NCBI GenBank assembly: GCA_014896315.1 | Contig: JADBKP010000001.1 | Span: 1-64,000 of the forward strand | DNA length: 64,000 nt | Direction of reading: 5' to 3' | Source: Limnochordales bacterium | Lineage (GTDB): Bacteria > Bacillota > Limnochordia > Limnochordales > DUMU01 | Shown: positions 33,868-43,419 of the stretch, piece after piece | How the letters are laid out: every line of letters begins with the position of its first letter | Numbering within the stretch: the first letter of the stretch is position 1 | The notes under the pieces: generated by a model | What the model saw: the letters and a program-made list of their open reading frames with translations, nothing else | Databases searched by the model: none | What the model was told of the DNA's origin: nothing | Position numbers and translations under genes: made by a program

Positions 33868-36222
33868 TCAATACCCTTTGGTGCGCGACAGCTCCAGCTG
33901 GGCCATGACAAGTTTGTAGTAGATCCCGCGCTGGCGGATCAACTCCTCATGAGTCCCCACTTCGGCTATCCGTCCCTTGTCGAGCACCACCACCCGGCTG
34001 GCGTTGCGCAACGTCGAGAGACGGTGGGCGATCACAAACGTCGTCCGGTTCTTCACCAGCCGGGCCAGGGCCTCCTGAATCTGCATCTCCGTCTCCGAGT
34101 CCACCGAAGCGGTCGCCTCGTCCAGGATCAGGATGCGCGGGTCCCGCAGCACGGCACGAGCGATCGCAATCCTCTGCCTTTCGCCCACCGAGAGCAACTG
34201 ACCCCGTTCACCCACTCGCGTGTCGTACCCATTGGGAAAACGGACAATGAAATCGTGGGCGTTGGCGATCTTGGCCGCCCGGATTATCTCTGCAAGCGAG
34301 GCATCCGGCCGGGCGTAAGCGATGTTCTCCAGGATCGTCCCGGAGAAGAGGAAGGACTCCTGCAGTACCACTCCTATTTGTGAACGGAGACTTGCCTGAG
34401 CGTAATCCTTCAGGTTGATGCCATCGATCAGGATCTCGCCCTCGTCAGGATCGTAAAAACGGCAGAGCAGGTTGATAAGCGTTGATTTGCCCGCGCCGGA
34501 GTGACCGACCAACCCGATCATCTCGCCCGGTTCCACCTTCAGGTTTATGTCGTGGAGCACCGGATTGTGGGCCTCGTAGCCGAAGCTGACGCCCCGAAAT
34601 TCAACTGCCCCCTCGATCCGCCGGTGAATGGGCCGGGCGGCTTCCTTGACCGCCGGCTCCTGATCAAGCACCTGGAAGATCCGTTCCGCTGCCGTCATCG
34701 CCTCGGTGAACCAGCGGGGAACGAAGCTGGCAAACTGCATCGGTCCATAAATCATGCCGGCGTAAGAGGTAAACTGCACCAGCTCCCCCAGCTGAAGTTC
34801 ACGCTGGAGTACAAGGTGGCCGCCAAAGTACAGGATCAAAAACTGGCCGGCGCTGATCAGGAAGCCCAGCGACGGAAAAAGAGTGTTCCACGCTTTCTCA
34901 TTGTTGGCCGTGATATCTCGCATTACCGCTGCCTGTTGCGTGAATCGTTTTGCTTCCCTCTCTTCCTGGCCAAACGCTTTCACGACGCGGATGCCAGACA
35001 GAATGTTGTGCAGCAACGAGTTAGTCTTGTCCCAGGCCCGCCACTGCACATGATACATGTGGTGTATCTGATGCCAGACTCGGCCCGACCAGTAGGCCAC
35101 AAGCGGGGCGGGCAACAGGACGAGAAGCGCCAGCCGCCAGTCGGTGGCAAAGAGGATGATCAGTACCCCGATGAAGACGAGGCTCTCGTTGAAGAGCATG
35201 GCCGCCTGGTTCTGGAGGAACTGCTGGATAGTACCTGTGTCACCGGTGACCCGGTTCATCAGGTCACCGGTCTTCTGCCGGTTAAGGTACCCGAGAGAAA
35301 GCGTCTGGATCTTGGAGTAGACCATCTCCCGCAAATCCCGGGCAAAGCGGGTCCCCATCACGTTCATGGTACGTGACCGGACGATACCGACCGCCTGGAT
35401 GAGCAGATTGGAGAGCCCTATCAGCCCTACGTAGATCAGAAGCTGGCGTATCAACTCACCGGTAGCCCGGCTTCCCCCTGTTGGCGTACCGGGGAACCCC
35501 ACCCGCAGCACATCATCGATGAGAATACGGTACAGTTGCGGTTGTACGAGCCTGAGGCCGGTCAGCACCCAGAAGGTCGCCACACCTACGAAAAAGAGCG
35601 GCAGATGCGGACGGGCCACCTCAACCAGCCGGTGCAGAATCGACCACTTGTCGGCACAAAACGCACAGAGACTGACTCCTTCGGGCAGAACCCTGCCACA
35701 ACGCGGGCAGCTGCGGGGCGGAGCCGGCTCGATGCGGGCCGGGATGGTGCCGGTCGCCAGTTTGTTAAGGTAATGTGCCAGCCGAACAAACTGGGCCAGA
35801 TAACGTGCCGTGTAGGCAGCGAGCCTTACCGGCTCCCCATCCACCGTCGCGATCAGCTCTCCCGCCCCCACCAGTCCCTCGGCCTGAAAGTCCCGCGCCC
35901 GGGTAAGGTCGATCTCCCGGACCAGCTCGCCTTCGCGGATGATCCAAAGATACCGGCGGCTGGCCAGCACCCAGCCCGTGCCAAACCTCTGGTCCGGGCC
36001 CAGGTCAAAAGGAGCACCAAGTAGCAACTCCCCGTCCGCGCCGAGAACCCGCAGCCGCTCCGCCAGAGCTTCCGGCAAAGGGTCGGGGATGGGAAAGCCG
36101 GTGGCAGTTCTGGCTACGGCCCGGTCCGGCTCAGTCACCGGCGCCTGCCGTTTCGGTCTCAGCCCGAGCCGGCGTCCGGTCCGGGCAGGTTTGATCGTCC
36201 TGGTCACGCTCAAGCAGTCCAC
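33868..36222 (-). CDS. ABC exporter half-transporter with N-terminal zinc ribbon
   Basis: A 784-residue fused permease-ATPase. Residues 1-165 are an unusual N-terminal extension, followed by a zinc ribbon with Cys172, 175, 186 and 189 (CPRCG...CAFC). Six transmembrane helices span about 200-500. The ATPase has Walker A GHSGAGKST, Walker B ILILDEATASVD and the H-loop IAHRLSTL. Its signature reads LSVGERQRIAIARA instead of LSGGQ/E, so one of the two ATP sites of a heterodimer may be impaired. It lies 20 bases downstream of the 1013-residue partner gene. Together they are likely a heterodimeric exporter. The start codon (GTG 36222) is not certain. Confidence 0.9.
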   Translation of the reverse strand: MDCLSVTRTIKPARTGRRLGLRPKRQAPVTEPDRAVARTATGFPIPDPLPEALAERLRVLGADGELLLGAPFDLGPDQRFGTGWVLASRRYLWIIREGELVREIDLTRARDFQAEGLVGAGELIATVDGEPVRLAAYTARYLAQFVRLAHYLNKLATGTIPARIEPAPPRSCPRCGRVLPEGVSLCAFCADKWSILHRLVEVARPHLPLFFVGVATFWVLTGLRLVQPQLYRILIDDVLRVGFPGTPTGGSRATGELIRQLLIYVGLIGLSNLLIQAVGIVRSRTMNVMGTRFARDLREMVYSKIQTLSLGYLNRQKTGDLMNRVTGDTGTIQQFLQNQAAMLFNESLVFIGVLIILFATDWRLALLVLLPAPLVAYWSGRVWHQIHHMYHVQWRAWDKTNSLLHNILSGIRVVKAFGQEEREAKRFTQQAAVMRDITANNEKAWNTLFPSLGFLISAGQFLILYFGGHLVLQRELQLGELVQFTSYAGMIYGPMQFASFVPRWFTEAMTAAERIFQVLDQEPAVKEAARPIHRRIEGAVEFRGVSFGYEAHNPVLHDINLKVEPGEMIGLVGHSGAGKSTLINLLCRFYDPDEGEILIDGINLKDYAQASLRSQIGVVLQESFLFSGTILENIAYARPDASLAEIIRAAKIANAHDFIVRFPNGYDTRVGERGQLLSVGERQRIAIARAVLRDPRILILDEATASVDSETEMQIQEALARLVKNRTTFVIAHRLSTLRNASRVVVLDKGRIAEVGTHEELIRQRGIYYKLVMAQLELSRTKGY

Positions 36223-36242
36223 ACTCCCGCTCGGTTTCTCGA

Positions 36243-39200
36243 CTAGAGCATCGACTCGATCTGACGGAAGGCTGCCGGGGTCAGCGACTGGTAATCAGGG
36301 ATGGCAAACCGGTTACCGTCCACATCGATCAGGATCAGCCCCCGCTCGCCGACGGTTAGCACGTTCTCATGACTGTTGCGCATGGTAAACCGGCGCCACC
36401 CGCGGTCTGTCTCGACCTCCCAGTAACTGTATCCGAACTCCTCCTTGACCGATAGCACCCGCTGAATCGTAGGGGTGAAGTACCGCCGATCCAGCTCCTC
36501 GCGCAGAAGCTTTTGCATCTCCGGAGGCAGCGCTCGTAGATCCTCGATGATACCAATCTCTTTGCCCTGCGCGTCACGGACCGATATAAACTCATCCGGC
36601 CTGCTCAAGGGGAAAGAGCGGTAGACCGTAACGCGCGAGTACTCCTCGGTCCGATCTCCGGCGAAACTGTCACTTGTCCCCGCCCCATCGGCACAGGTAC
36701 TTCCCGCCCCTCCCGAACCGCCGTCTATCCCCTCCGCCATCCCAACAGCTCCCGCCGCTGCCGCTCCACCGTGCGCCCCCACTGCCACCACCGTGCAGGT
36801 CTCCTGTGACCTGGCAGGTGCCTGCACCACCAGTCCCAGAAAGCCACCGGCGGTCCGGTAGAACCTTACCCGCTCGGGGTCCAGGTAGCGAACTTCCACA
36901 TACTCTTTCAAGCGATCTTGGTCCTGTTTCTCCCCATCTCGCTCTACCTGCGCCAGCATCTCGTCATCGACCCCCCGGATCTTCAAAGCCTCTCGCTGCA
37001 GCTTGAGCAACTTGAAATACGTGCCTTCTTTGGCCACCAGCTCTTCATGGGTGCCGGTTTCGACATTTCTGCCCTGCTCCAGCACAAAGAGCCGGTCTGC
37101 GTCCCGCAGGGTCGAGAGCCGATGGGCAATGGCGATGGTGGTCCGGTCCTGGACCAGCCAGCGGAGCGCCGCCTGAATCCTCTGCTCGGTCTCGGTATCC
37201 ACCGAAGAGGTGGCCTCGTCCAGGATCAGGATGCGGGGATCCCGCAAGATGGCCCGGGCAATCTCGATCCGCTGCTTTTCCCCGCCGGAAAGATCCCTCC
37301 CCCGGTGTCCGATCACTGTGTCATAGGCATCGGGAAGCTGTACGATAAAATCATGGGCGCTGGCCGCCTTAGCCGCCCGCAGGATCTCCCGGGGTGTTGC
37401 CCCCGGCCGGGCATAGGCGATATTCTCCGCCACCGATCCGGTGAAGAGGAACGGATCCTGCAGTACCATGCCGATCTGTTCCCGCAGATCCTTGAGCGCG
37501 ATCTGCTTCACGTTGACACCGTCGATCAGTACCTCGCCTTCGTCCACGTCGTAGAGCCGGGTTATGACGTTGGTGATGGTCGATTTGCCGGCACCTGAGT
37601 GCCCCACCAACCCCAGCATTTCGCCGGGCTCGATCTTGAGATTGATATCGTGCAGCACCGGTTTGTGCGGCTCATACCCAAACCTCACACCCCGAAGCTC
37701 AATTCGTCCCTGAATCCGTGGCAGGCGAACTGCCTGCGGATGATCGGTGATATCAGGAACGGCATCCAGCACTTCAAAGATGCGCTGGGCGGAGTTCATG
37801 CAGGATGACCACCAGTCGACGATGTGGGCCAGGAAGTCGAGGGGCCCGTAGAGCATGCCAAGATACCCGACGAAGGTCATCATCGTACCAAAGGTCAAGC
37901 GACCCTGAATCACTTCCGCTCCACCCAGTCCCCATACGGCCAGTCCGCCCAGACTCATGACAAAAGAGAGGGCCGGCCAGAGGGTGGCACCCAGGTTACC
38001 GGTTTCGAGCGCCACCTGGAAAAGCTCATTGTTGCGTACGCCGAAGCGACAGATCTCCGACTCCTCTCGTCCAAATGCCTTCACTACACGTACACCGGTA
38101 AGAGCATCGTTCATCAGGGCGTTGAGAGCGCTGTGTTTGTGGTAGTTGCGGGAGAAGAGTCGCCAGAGGCGTGGCATAACCACCCGGGCGATCCAGACGA
38201 TCACCGGGGCCGGCAGCAACACCAGCAGTGTCAGCCGCCAGTCCATGCTGAACATGATGATCAGCACACCGACCAACATGAGCACGTTGACAATAAAGTA
38301 CGGGACGCCATCATGGAAGAAATACTGCAGGTGCATGGCGTCATGGTTTACCCGCGTCATGAGGCTTCCGGTCTGCCGTGAACTGAAAAACCGCATTGAC
38401 AGACGCTGCATCGCCGCGAAGACCTCTGTCTTGAGGTCGTAGATGACCTGTGCGGTCATCACCGAGTTGAGGCGGCCATAAGCAATGCTGATCACCAGTG
38501 CCAGGAGCTGGGTGAGAAAGATCAGCAGCACCACCGGGCCAAGCTGGCCAAAGTAGCGGCCGCCCGGAGTGAGTACTTCGTCGTAGAGAATCCGTCCGCT
38601 CAGAACAGGGCTAACCACCCGCAAGGCGGAGCTGGCGAGCATACAGAGGAGGATGAGAGCTATCTGCCGCTTGTAGCGGGGAACGAAGGAAAGCACCCGC
38701 AGGAAAAGGCGTCCCCGATCAAGACAGCGGGGACAGACGGGCCGGTTGGGCTCCGGATACATCAACCCGCAGCGGGGGCAGTACTGCGGCATCTGATCTT
38801 CCCGGATGTCGCTCTCCTGGATCTCCTCACCCCGCCGGACCTTGTCGACAAGCCGGCAGAAGAGCCCGAACTTGCGGGCCTGGGAGTTGGAGAAGCGGCA
38901 CAAGATTATGTCCTCGGTGTTTGCCTCCTTGCGCACCGTCGCCACCAGAAGGCCGTTGCCGGTCAAACTCTCGACCCGGATGCCCTCAAGATCGGCCAGG
39001 GCAACGCTCCGCAGTGGCTCACCCAGGGGAGCAGGTGACGGTGCGGGCCTGTGAACTCCCGAGCCCACGACGGCCGGCCTGCCGCCGGTGGCTTTCGCCG
39101 CTGGCGGAGCGTGTAGCTCCGGGATAACCCATAGCATATCCCGGGTACAAACAACCCAGCTCGGGCTGAAGCTTCCGTTTTCGTCCAGATCAGCTCCGGC

Positions 39201-39284
39201 AATCAATACAACTGCGGCCGAAGTCAAGCCACGACGGCGCAGCCAGGCATCCAACTGCAGCGGGGCGGGTTCGAGTCGATCCAC
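36243..39284 (-). CDS. ABC exporter half-transporter with zinc ribbon and C-terminal DUF1854
   Basis: A 1013-residue protein. An N-terminal extension (1-160) is followed by a zinc ribbon with Cys169, 172, 184 and 187. A six-helix permease comes next, then an ATPase with Walker A GHSGAGKST, an intact signature LSGGEKQRIEIARA and Walker B ILILDEATSSVD. After a Gly/Ala-rich linker (about 830-870), the last 130 residues match DUF1854, which elsewhere is a separate gene beside cyanophycin-associated ABC transporters: FPLSRPDEFISVRDAQGKEI, DLRALPPEMQKLLREEL. GTG 39284 follows GGGAGG at 7 bases. First gene of the two-gene exporter operon. Substrate unknown; no cyanophycin genes are in the window. 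Confidence 0.9.
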   Translation of the reverse strand: MDRLEPAPLQLDAWLRRRGLTSAAVVLIAGADLDENGSFSPSWVVCTRDMLWVIPELHAPPAAKATGGRPAVVGSGVHRPAPSPAPLGEPLRSVALADLEGIRVESLTGNGLLVATVRKEANTEDIILCRFSNSQARKFGLFCRLVDKVRRGEEIQESDIREDQMPQYCPRCGLMYPEPNRPVCPRCLDRGRLFLRVLSFVPRYKRQIALILLCMLASSALRVVSPVLSGRILYDEVLTPGGRYFGQLGPVVLLIFLTQLLALVISIAYGRLNSVMTAQVIYDLKTEVFAAMQRLSMRFFSSRQTGSLMTRVNHDAMHLQYFFHDGVPYFIVNVLMLVGVLIIMFSMDWRLTLLVLLPAPVIVWIARVVMPRLWRLFSRNYHKHSALNALMNDALTGVRVVKAFGREESEICRFGVRNNELFQVALETGNLGATLWPALSFVMSLGGLAVWGLGGAEVIQGRLTFGTMMTFVGYLGMLYGPLDFLAHIVDWWSSCMNSAQRIFEVLDAVPDITDHPQAVRLPRIQGRIELRGVRFGYEPHKPVLHDINLKIEPGEMLGLVGHSGAGKSTITNVITRLYDVDEGEVLIDGVNVKQIALKDLREQIGMVLQDPFLFTGSVAENIAYARPGATPREILRAAKAASAHDFIVQLPDAYDTVIGHRGRDLSGGEKQRIEIARAILRDPRILILDEATSSVDTETEQRIQAALRWLVQDRTTIAIAHRLSTLRDADRLFVLEQGRNVETGTHEELVAKEGTYFKLLKLQREALKIRGVDDEMLAQVERDGEKQDQDRLKEYVEVRYLDPERVRFYRTAGGFLGLVVQAPARSQETCTVVAVGAHGGAAAAGAVGMAEGIDGGSGGAGSTCADGAGTSDSFAGDRTEEYSRVTVYRSFPLSRPDEFISVRDAQGKEIGIIEDLRALPPEMQKLLREELDRRYFTPTIQRVLSVKEEFGYSYWEVETDRGWRRFTMRNSHENVLTVGERGLILIDVDGNRFAIPDYQSLTPAAFRQIESML

Positions 39285-39492
39285 ATGCTCGCCTCCCGAC
39301 ACGCCATTCGCCAGCAATCACCCGTATCCTGCCGGCTTATTCTGTTTGAAAAAGATTTGGCTGAACAACAAGAAGCTTCCTCCGGAATTCCTGTTCCAGA
39401 AGAAGCCTCTTGCCATCCGGGCTATCGAGCAGGCCAGGGAAAGTAACCCGCCCCAGCAGCCATCCTAAACCGTACGGCGCAGTCCCGCCGCG

Positions 39493-40923
39493 CTACGGGC
39501 CGCCCACCCCAGGATGGCGAGCAGTGTTGGCCAGGCTCACGTAGAAGGGAACGATGGTGATGAGGATCCCTTCGCTATAGGTGAGCTCCCGTATGATCTG
39601 GGATGCGACTCCGTTGTGGAGATACGCATCAAAAGGCTCGTCGGTCACTATGACGGGCACCAGAAGATTGAGCAACACTCCGGGCTCCTGGCGCTGCAGG
39701 TTCTCGAGGAAGTCGCGCAGCGGTTCGATGATCTCCCGGTAAGGCGATTCAATGACGGTGAGCGGGACGCCTCCGTGGCGCTGTGCGTCCCATTCGCGCC
39801 GGATCTTCTCTGCCTGTTCTGGGTCGGAGGCAACATGTACCGCCACGATATCGTCGGAAATCCGCCGGGCCACCCTGAACGAGTGATCGATGACAGGACT
39901 CAACCCGCCGATGGTGAGCACCACTTTGGTGCGCCGCGCCTCGTCAATCGCCATCGGTACCCTGGCCAGCCCCCAGCGCAAACTTGGTCACTACCGTGAC
40001 GGCGAAGGCAAGCCCGCTCAACACCGCACCTGCCCCGTTGAGGACCAGCGCCGTTACCGGTAGCCGCCCGGTCTTTTTCCGCTGCCTCAGCCAGTGCACG
40101 ACCATGACCGAGCGCAAACGCTAGAAAGACACCAACGGCATAGAGGGGAATGAGGTGATGGACGTTGCCCCGAAACACCACGAGCAGTACCGTGCCCGCC
40201 CCTGCGAGGATATAGATCCCCAGGTTGTGAACCAGAGTGTCGCCGCGGTTGGCAAAACGTCTCGGCATGTAGCCGTCGCGGGCCATGAACGCCGCAAGCC
40301 TTGGGAAGTCCTGGTAGGCGGTATTGGCCGCCAGGAGCAGAATGGCCATGGTTGTGGCCTACAGCAGGTAGTAGAGCGGGCCCTGGCCGAACACCGCGCG
40401 CCCGAGCTGGCTTAGCAGCGTCTCATTCTGACGCGGCATGAGGCCGAAGCCGTAAGATAACAGCGTCACGCCGCCGAAGAGCGTGTACATGATGGTTCCG
40501 CTCGAGGTTCATGGTGCGGATGGCGTGGGTGTCCTCAGGTGGAGCAAAGGCCTGGACGCCGTTGGAAATAGCTTCGATCCCGGTGAGGGCGGTCGAACCC
40601 GACGCAAAGGCCCGCAGCAGCAGAAGCAGGCTAACACCCGGGAGAACCGGTGATGCCGGTCCGAGTCCAAAAGCGGCGGCCGGGCTAACGGGCGGCACCC
40701 AGGCACCGTGAAGCGCCCGCCAGGCTCCTACGCCGATGAGAAGAAGCCTCGTCCCGATGAACGAGTAAGTCGGTACGGCGAAGTGCGCCCCGACTCCCGG
40801 ACGCCGCGCAGATTCGTGGCGCTCTTGATCGGTGCGCTTCGGAGGGCCGAAAACCACAAAGCGGAGTGTACGCAACAGACGGTGCCGGGGGCTGCTAGGA
40901 AGATGATTGGAGAAGGTGGTCAT
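39493..40923 (-). pseudogene. kimA: Destroyed KimA-like potassium transporter gene
   Basis: Pieces of an APC-superfamily KimA/YdaO-type transporter appear in several frames. They include a start-like RFVVFGPPKRT, NLRGVRESG then FAVPTYSFIGTRLLLIGVG, GSTALTGIEAISNGVQAFAP, IMYTLFGGVTLLSYGFGLMP, TAYQDFPRLAAFMARDGYMP and a cytoplasmic C-terminus VVLTIGGLSPVIDHSFRVAR. The first five or so helices are deleted, at least three frameshifts are needed, and an in-frame TAG lies at 40359-40361. The c-di-AMP riboswitch sits directly upstream, as for kimA genes elsewhere. The gene cannot make a working transporter. Confidence 0.88.
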
Positions 40924-40929
40924 AGCTGA

Positions 40930-40966
40930 CCAAAGAGGCGGCCGCCTTCACAGGCGGCGTCTTTGG
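40930..40966 (-). promoter_or_regulatory. Expression-platform hairpin of the riboswitch
   Basis: Outer arms CCAAAGA / TCTTTGG enclose inner arms GCCGCC / GGCGGC. It lies between the aptamer and the ATG at 40923. No U-tract follows, so it would act by hiding the start region, or the terminator has decayed with the gene. Confidence 0.45.
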
Positions 40967-40985
40967 GCGTAAACCTCCCTCGCTC

Positions 40986-41158
40986 AGGCTTACGGGGTTA
41001 GCTGCCGGTTCGGGCGGCGAGAGTCGCCCTACCACCGCGGAACGGACATTCGGGCCGAAGCCTGAATGCCATCCGGGCGGATTCACCGCTGAAACCGGGG
41101 TCTTCCCCGGCCATTAGGGTCCCCCGCCCCGGCCGTGACTGACGGCCGGGCTCAGCCT
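40986..41158 (-). ncRNA. Cyclic di-AMP riboswitch (ydaO/yuaA type)
   Basis: On the minus strand the leader carries the conserved ydaO-class elements in order: GGGGGACCCTAATGG, GGTGAATCC, GGTAGGGCGACTCTCGCCG, CCGAACCGGCAGCTAACC, then CGTAAGC. The ends AGGCT (41158-41154) and AGCCT (40990-40986) can pair to close the aptamer. This RNA senses c-di-AMP and usually shuts off potassium uptake and wall-lytic genes when the signal is high. It has a good promoter upstream and faces a KimA-like pseudogene. Confidence 0.88.
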
Positions 41159-41178
41159 AGTTTGCGTAACTATCGTCC

Positions 41179-41207
41179 ATCATACGCCGGGGCGACCACG
41201 CACGCAA
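41179..41207 (-). promoter_or_regulatory. Sigma-A promoter of the riboswitch transcript
   Basis: Minus strand: TTGCGT at 41207-41202, a 17-base spacer, then TATGAT at 41184-41179. It lies between the coaBC stop and the aptamer; transcription would begin near 41172. Confidence 0.65.
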
Positions 41208-41216
41208 GGACGGCTT

Positions 41217-42524
41217 TTACTCAATGCGCTGGGCGATCAGGTCCAGCAGTCGGGCCGCTATTTCCCGCTTGGTCATGAGCGGCCATGCCTCTGTTGTGCC
41301 GTCCGGAAAGAGCAGCGTCACGATATTCGTGTCGACGCCGAAACCCGCCCCCGGCGTTGAGACATCGTTGGCTACCAGCAGGTCAGTACCCGGCTTGCGA
41401 GCCAGTTTGGCTGTCGCACGGGATACGGCCTCTCCGGATTCGGCAGCAAATCCCACCAGGAAGGGCCTGTTGCTACCTCTCTCGAGCTTCGCCCGGCCAA
41501 GCGTGGCCAGGATATCCGGGTTGGGTACGAGGGTAAGAGTCAATTCCTCGTCCGGATCGCCCCGACGCTTGATCTTCTCCTCCGAGTACTGCTTGGGCCG
41601 GAAGTCGGCCACGGCGGCGGCCATAACGACCACATCCTGTTCCAGGCCACAAGCCATCACTGCCTGCAGCATCTCCTCTGCTGTTTCCGCCCGCACGATT
41701 TCCACCTGGTTCTGGCCCTGGCCGCCTGCAGGCGTCACCTCATTCAGGAAGGATTCGTAGACCTTTGGGTCGACAGTGCCCAGCACCACGGTTACGGCGG
41801 CTCCTCTGCGCACTGCTTCCGCAGCAATGGCGAGCCCCATCTTCCCTGAGGAACGGTTACCGATATACCGCACCGGGTCGAGCGGCTCCCGCGTACCGCC
41901 CGCCGTGACAAGTACTCTGCGGCCCTGCCAGGCTGAGCCGGAAATCTCACCCTCTGCCGCCCGCTGTCGCAAGGCAGCCTCCAGCGCGGCCAGGATCTTG
42001 TCGGTTTCGCTGAAGCGGCCCCGGCCGACGTGGCCCGTGGCCAGCCGGCCCTCTTCTGGTCCGACAAAGATGCAACCACGGGCTTTCAGCCGGGCAATGT
42101 TCTCCTGGGTCGCCGGATGGGAGTACATATTGGAGTTCATCGCCGGCGCGATAATCACGGGGGCCCGAACCACCAGGTACGTAGTGGAGATGGGATCGTC
42201 AGCCAACCCGTGTGCCAGCTTGGCAATGAGGTCGGCGCTGGCCGGAGCAATGACCAGGGCATCGGCTTCCAGTCCGAGCTGCACGTGGGTGACTACATCC
42301 CCTGCTCCTTCCGGATGGAAGAGGTCCGTAACCACAGGAGCACGGGAGAGCTCTCGCAAAGTTACCGGGCTGATGAACTGCTGGGCGGCGGACGTCATGA
42401 GCACCCTGACCCTCGCACCCCGTTCCACCAGCCGCCGCACCAGGTCGACCGCTTTGTATGCCGCAATGCTACCGGTTATCCCCACCAGGATCAGCTTGTC
42501 CCGCCAGAGGGCGGATTCCGTCAT
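41217..42524 (-). CDS. coaBC: Bifunctional phosphopantothenoylcysteine decarboxylase / phosphopantothenate-cysteine ligase
   Basis: A 435-residue coenzyme A synthesis enzyme. The N-terminal CoaC flavoprotein half (about 1-190) has LVGITGSIAAYKAVDLVRRL, the active-site His-containing THVQLG segment and PAMNSNMYSHPATQEN. The CoaB half (about 200-435) starts RVLVTAGGTREPLDPVRYIG and has NRSSGKMGLAIA and VVMAAAVADFRPK. AAGGAG precedes the ATG. It follows the lipoprotein gene by 39 bases and may be co-transcribed with it. Confidence 0.96.
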   Translation of the reverse strand: MTESALWRDKLILVGITGSIAAYKAVDLVRRLVERGARVRVLMTSAAQQFISPVTLRELSRAPVVTDLFHPEGAGDVVTHVQLGLEADALVIAPASADLIAKLAHGLADDPISTTYLVVRAPVIIAPAMNSNMYSHPATQENIARLKARGCIFVGPEEGRLATGHVGRGRFSETDKILAALEAALRQRAAEGEISGSAWQGRRVLVTAGGTREPLDPVRYIGNRSSGKMGLAIAAEAVRRGAAVTVVLGTVDPKVYESFLNEVTPAGGQGQNQVEIVRAETAEEMLQAVMACGLEQDVVVMAAAVADFRPKQYSEEKIKRRGDPDEELTLTLVPNPDILATLGRAKLERGSNRPFLVGFAAESGEAVSRATAKLARKPGTDLLVANDVSTPGAGFGVDTNIVTLLFPDGTTEAWPLMTKREIAARLLDLIAQRIE

Positions 42525-42563
42525 CGGCTCGTCGTCTCCTTAGCGAGAATAGCTAAAATCAGG

Positions 42564-43343
42564 CTAATCTGATCCAGATCCTACGCCTGCATTGTACCGC
42601 GGGTCACCTTTACTCGCTATACCAGTCCACTTCAGGCGGGAGGCAACCATCGCCTCACCCTCTGTGAAGCGTCTTTCTATCAACCCTACTCCGGGGGCGT
42701 AGTAGCAGTCGACCGGCCCGATATTCACATGGACAACCCGATCAAACTCCCCCAACGGTACGGTTCTCTGCTCGCTCACGGAGACAAGGGTGGCCAGCTC
42801 TCCGGAGGGGAGCGTCCAGGTGCTGCCCTCGGAGAGCGGCCAGGGGAGAAGCTTTCTGCCTACGTCGGGGCGTCCGGCCCGCTCCCGAACGGCCTCACTC
42901 TGCAGGAGACTCTCGGCCGAATAATGCTCCTCCTTGGTGTAGATCTCGTACACGCCATCGTCGCGCAGTTCCAGGATGCGGGCGAGCACCGTCCCGCCGG
43001 AATCCTCCTGGACCTGGTACAGGTTACCGGAAGCATGGGCCACCCAGGCCGAGAAGGCCGCAAACTCGTTGCCTTCTCCTTCGTACTCCCAGCGCCGGCC
43101 AAGCTCAAGCCCGAGCAGATTGGCCAGTGCTGTTCTGGCATTGGAGGGGTGCTCTGCCTGCTCCCGCCGGTCGCCCGACTGTTGATCATCCTTCTCCCGG
43201 TCTGGCTTCGCCTCAGATGAAGGTGATTCCTCCTCTGTGCCCGGCAGTTCACGGTTCGGGCGAAGCCAATCACAACCAGCCTGGCCTGCAGCCAACAACA
43301 CGGCAACCAGGCCCAGCACAATGCGCCTGCGTCTACTCATCAT
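42564..43343 (-). CDS. Hypothetical lipoprotein
   Basis: A 259-residue secreted protein with a lipoprotein signal. A basic start (SRRRR), a hydrophobic core and the lipobox AGQAGC put the lipidated Cys at 24. A charged, Glu/Ser-rich linker (about 30-68) leads to a folded domain with GRRWEYEGEGNEF, VDCYYAPGVGLIERRF and similar strands, resembling secreted beta-sandwich domains of unknown role. It is the only clear lipobox protein in the window, in contrast to the solute-binding proteins. It precedes coaBC. Confidence 0.75.
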   Translation of the reverse strand: MMSRRRRIVLGLVAVLLAAGQAGCDWLRPNRELPGTEEESPSSEAKPDREKDDQQSGDRREQAEHPSNARTALANLLGLELGRRWEYEGEGNEFAAFSAWVAHASGNLYQVQEDSGGTVLARILELRDDGVYEIYTKEEHYSAESLLQSEAVRERAGRPDVGRKLLPWPLSEGSTWTLPSGELATLVSVSEQRTVPLGEFDRVVHVNIGPVDCYYAPGVGLIERRFTEGEAMVASRLKWTGIASKGDPRYNAGVGSGSD

Positions 43344-43419
43344 CTACGCCACCCACCTTTGAAACTACAGACGTAGCATTCCCTGGGCGGAGCGTAGACG
43401 GGATGGTGGCAACGTAACC

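Noticed and set aside
33285-33911. 208-codon minus-strand frame across the SDR and GNAT-like remnants
   Set aside because: The plus strand carries recognisable protein motifs; the minus frame is Arg/Pro/Ser-rich and lacks a start signal.
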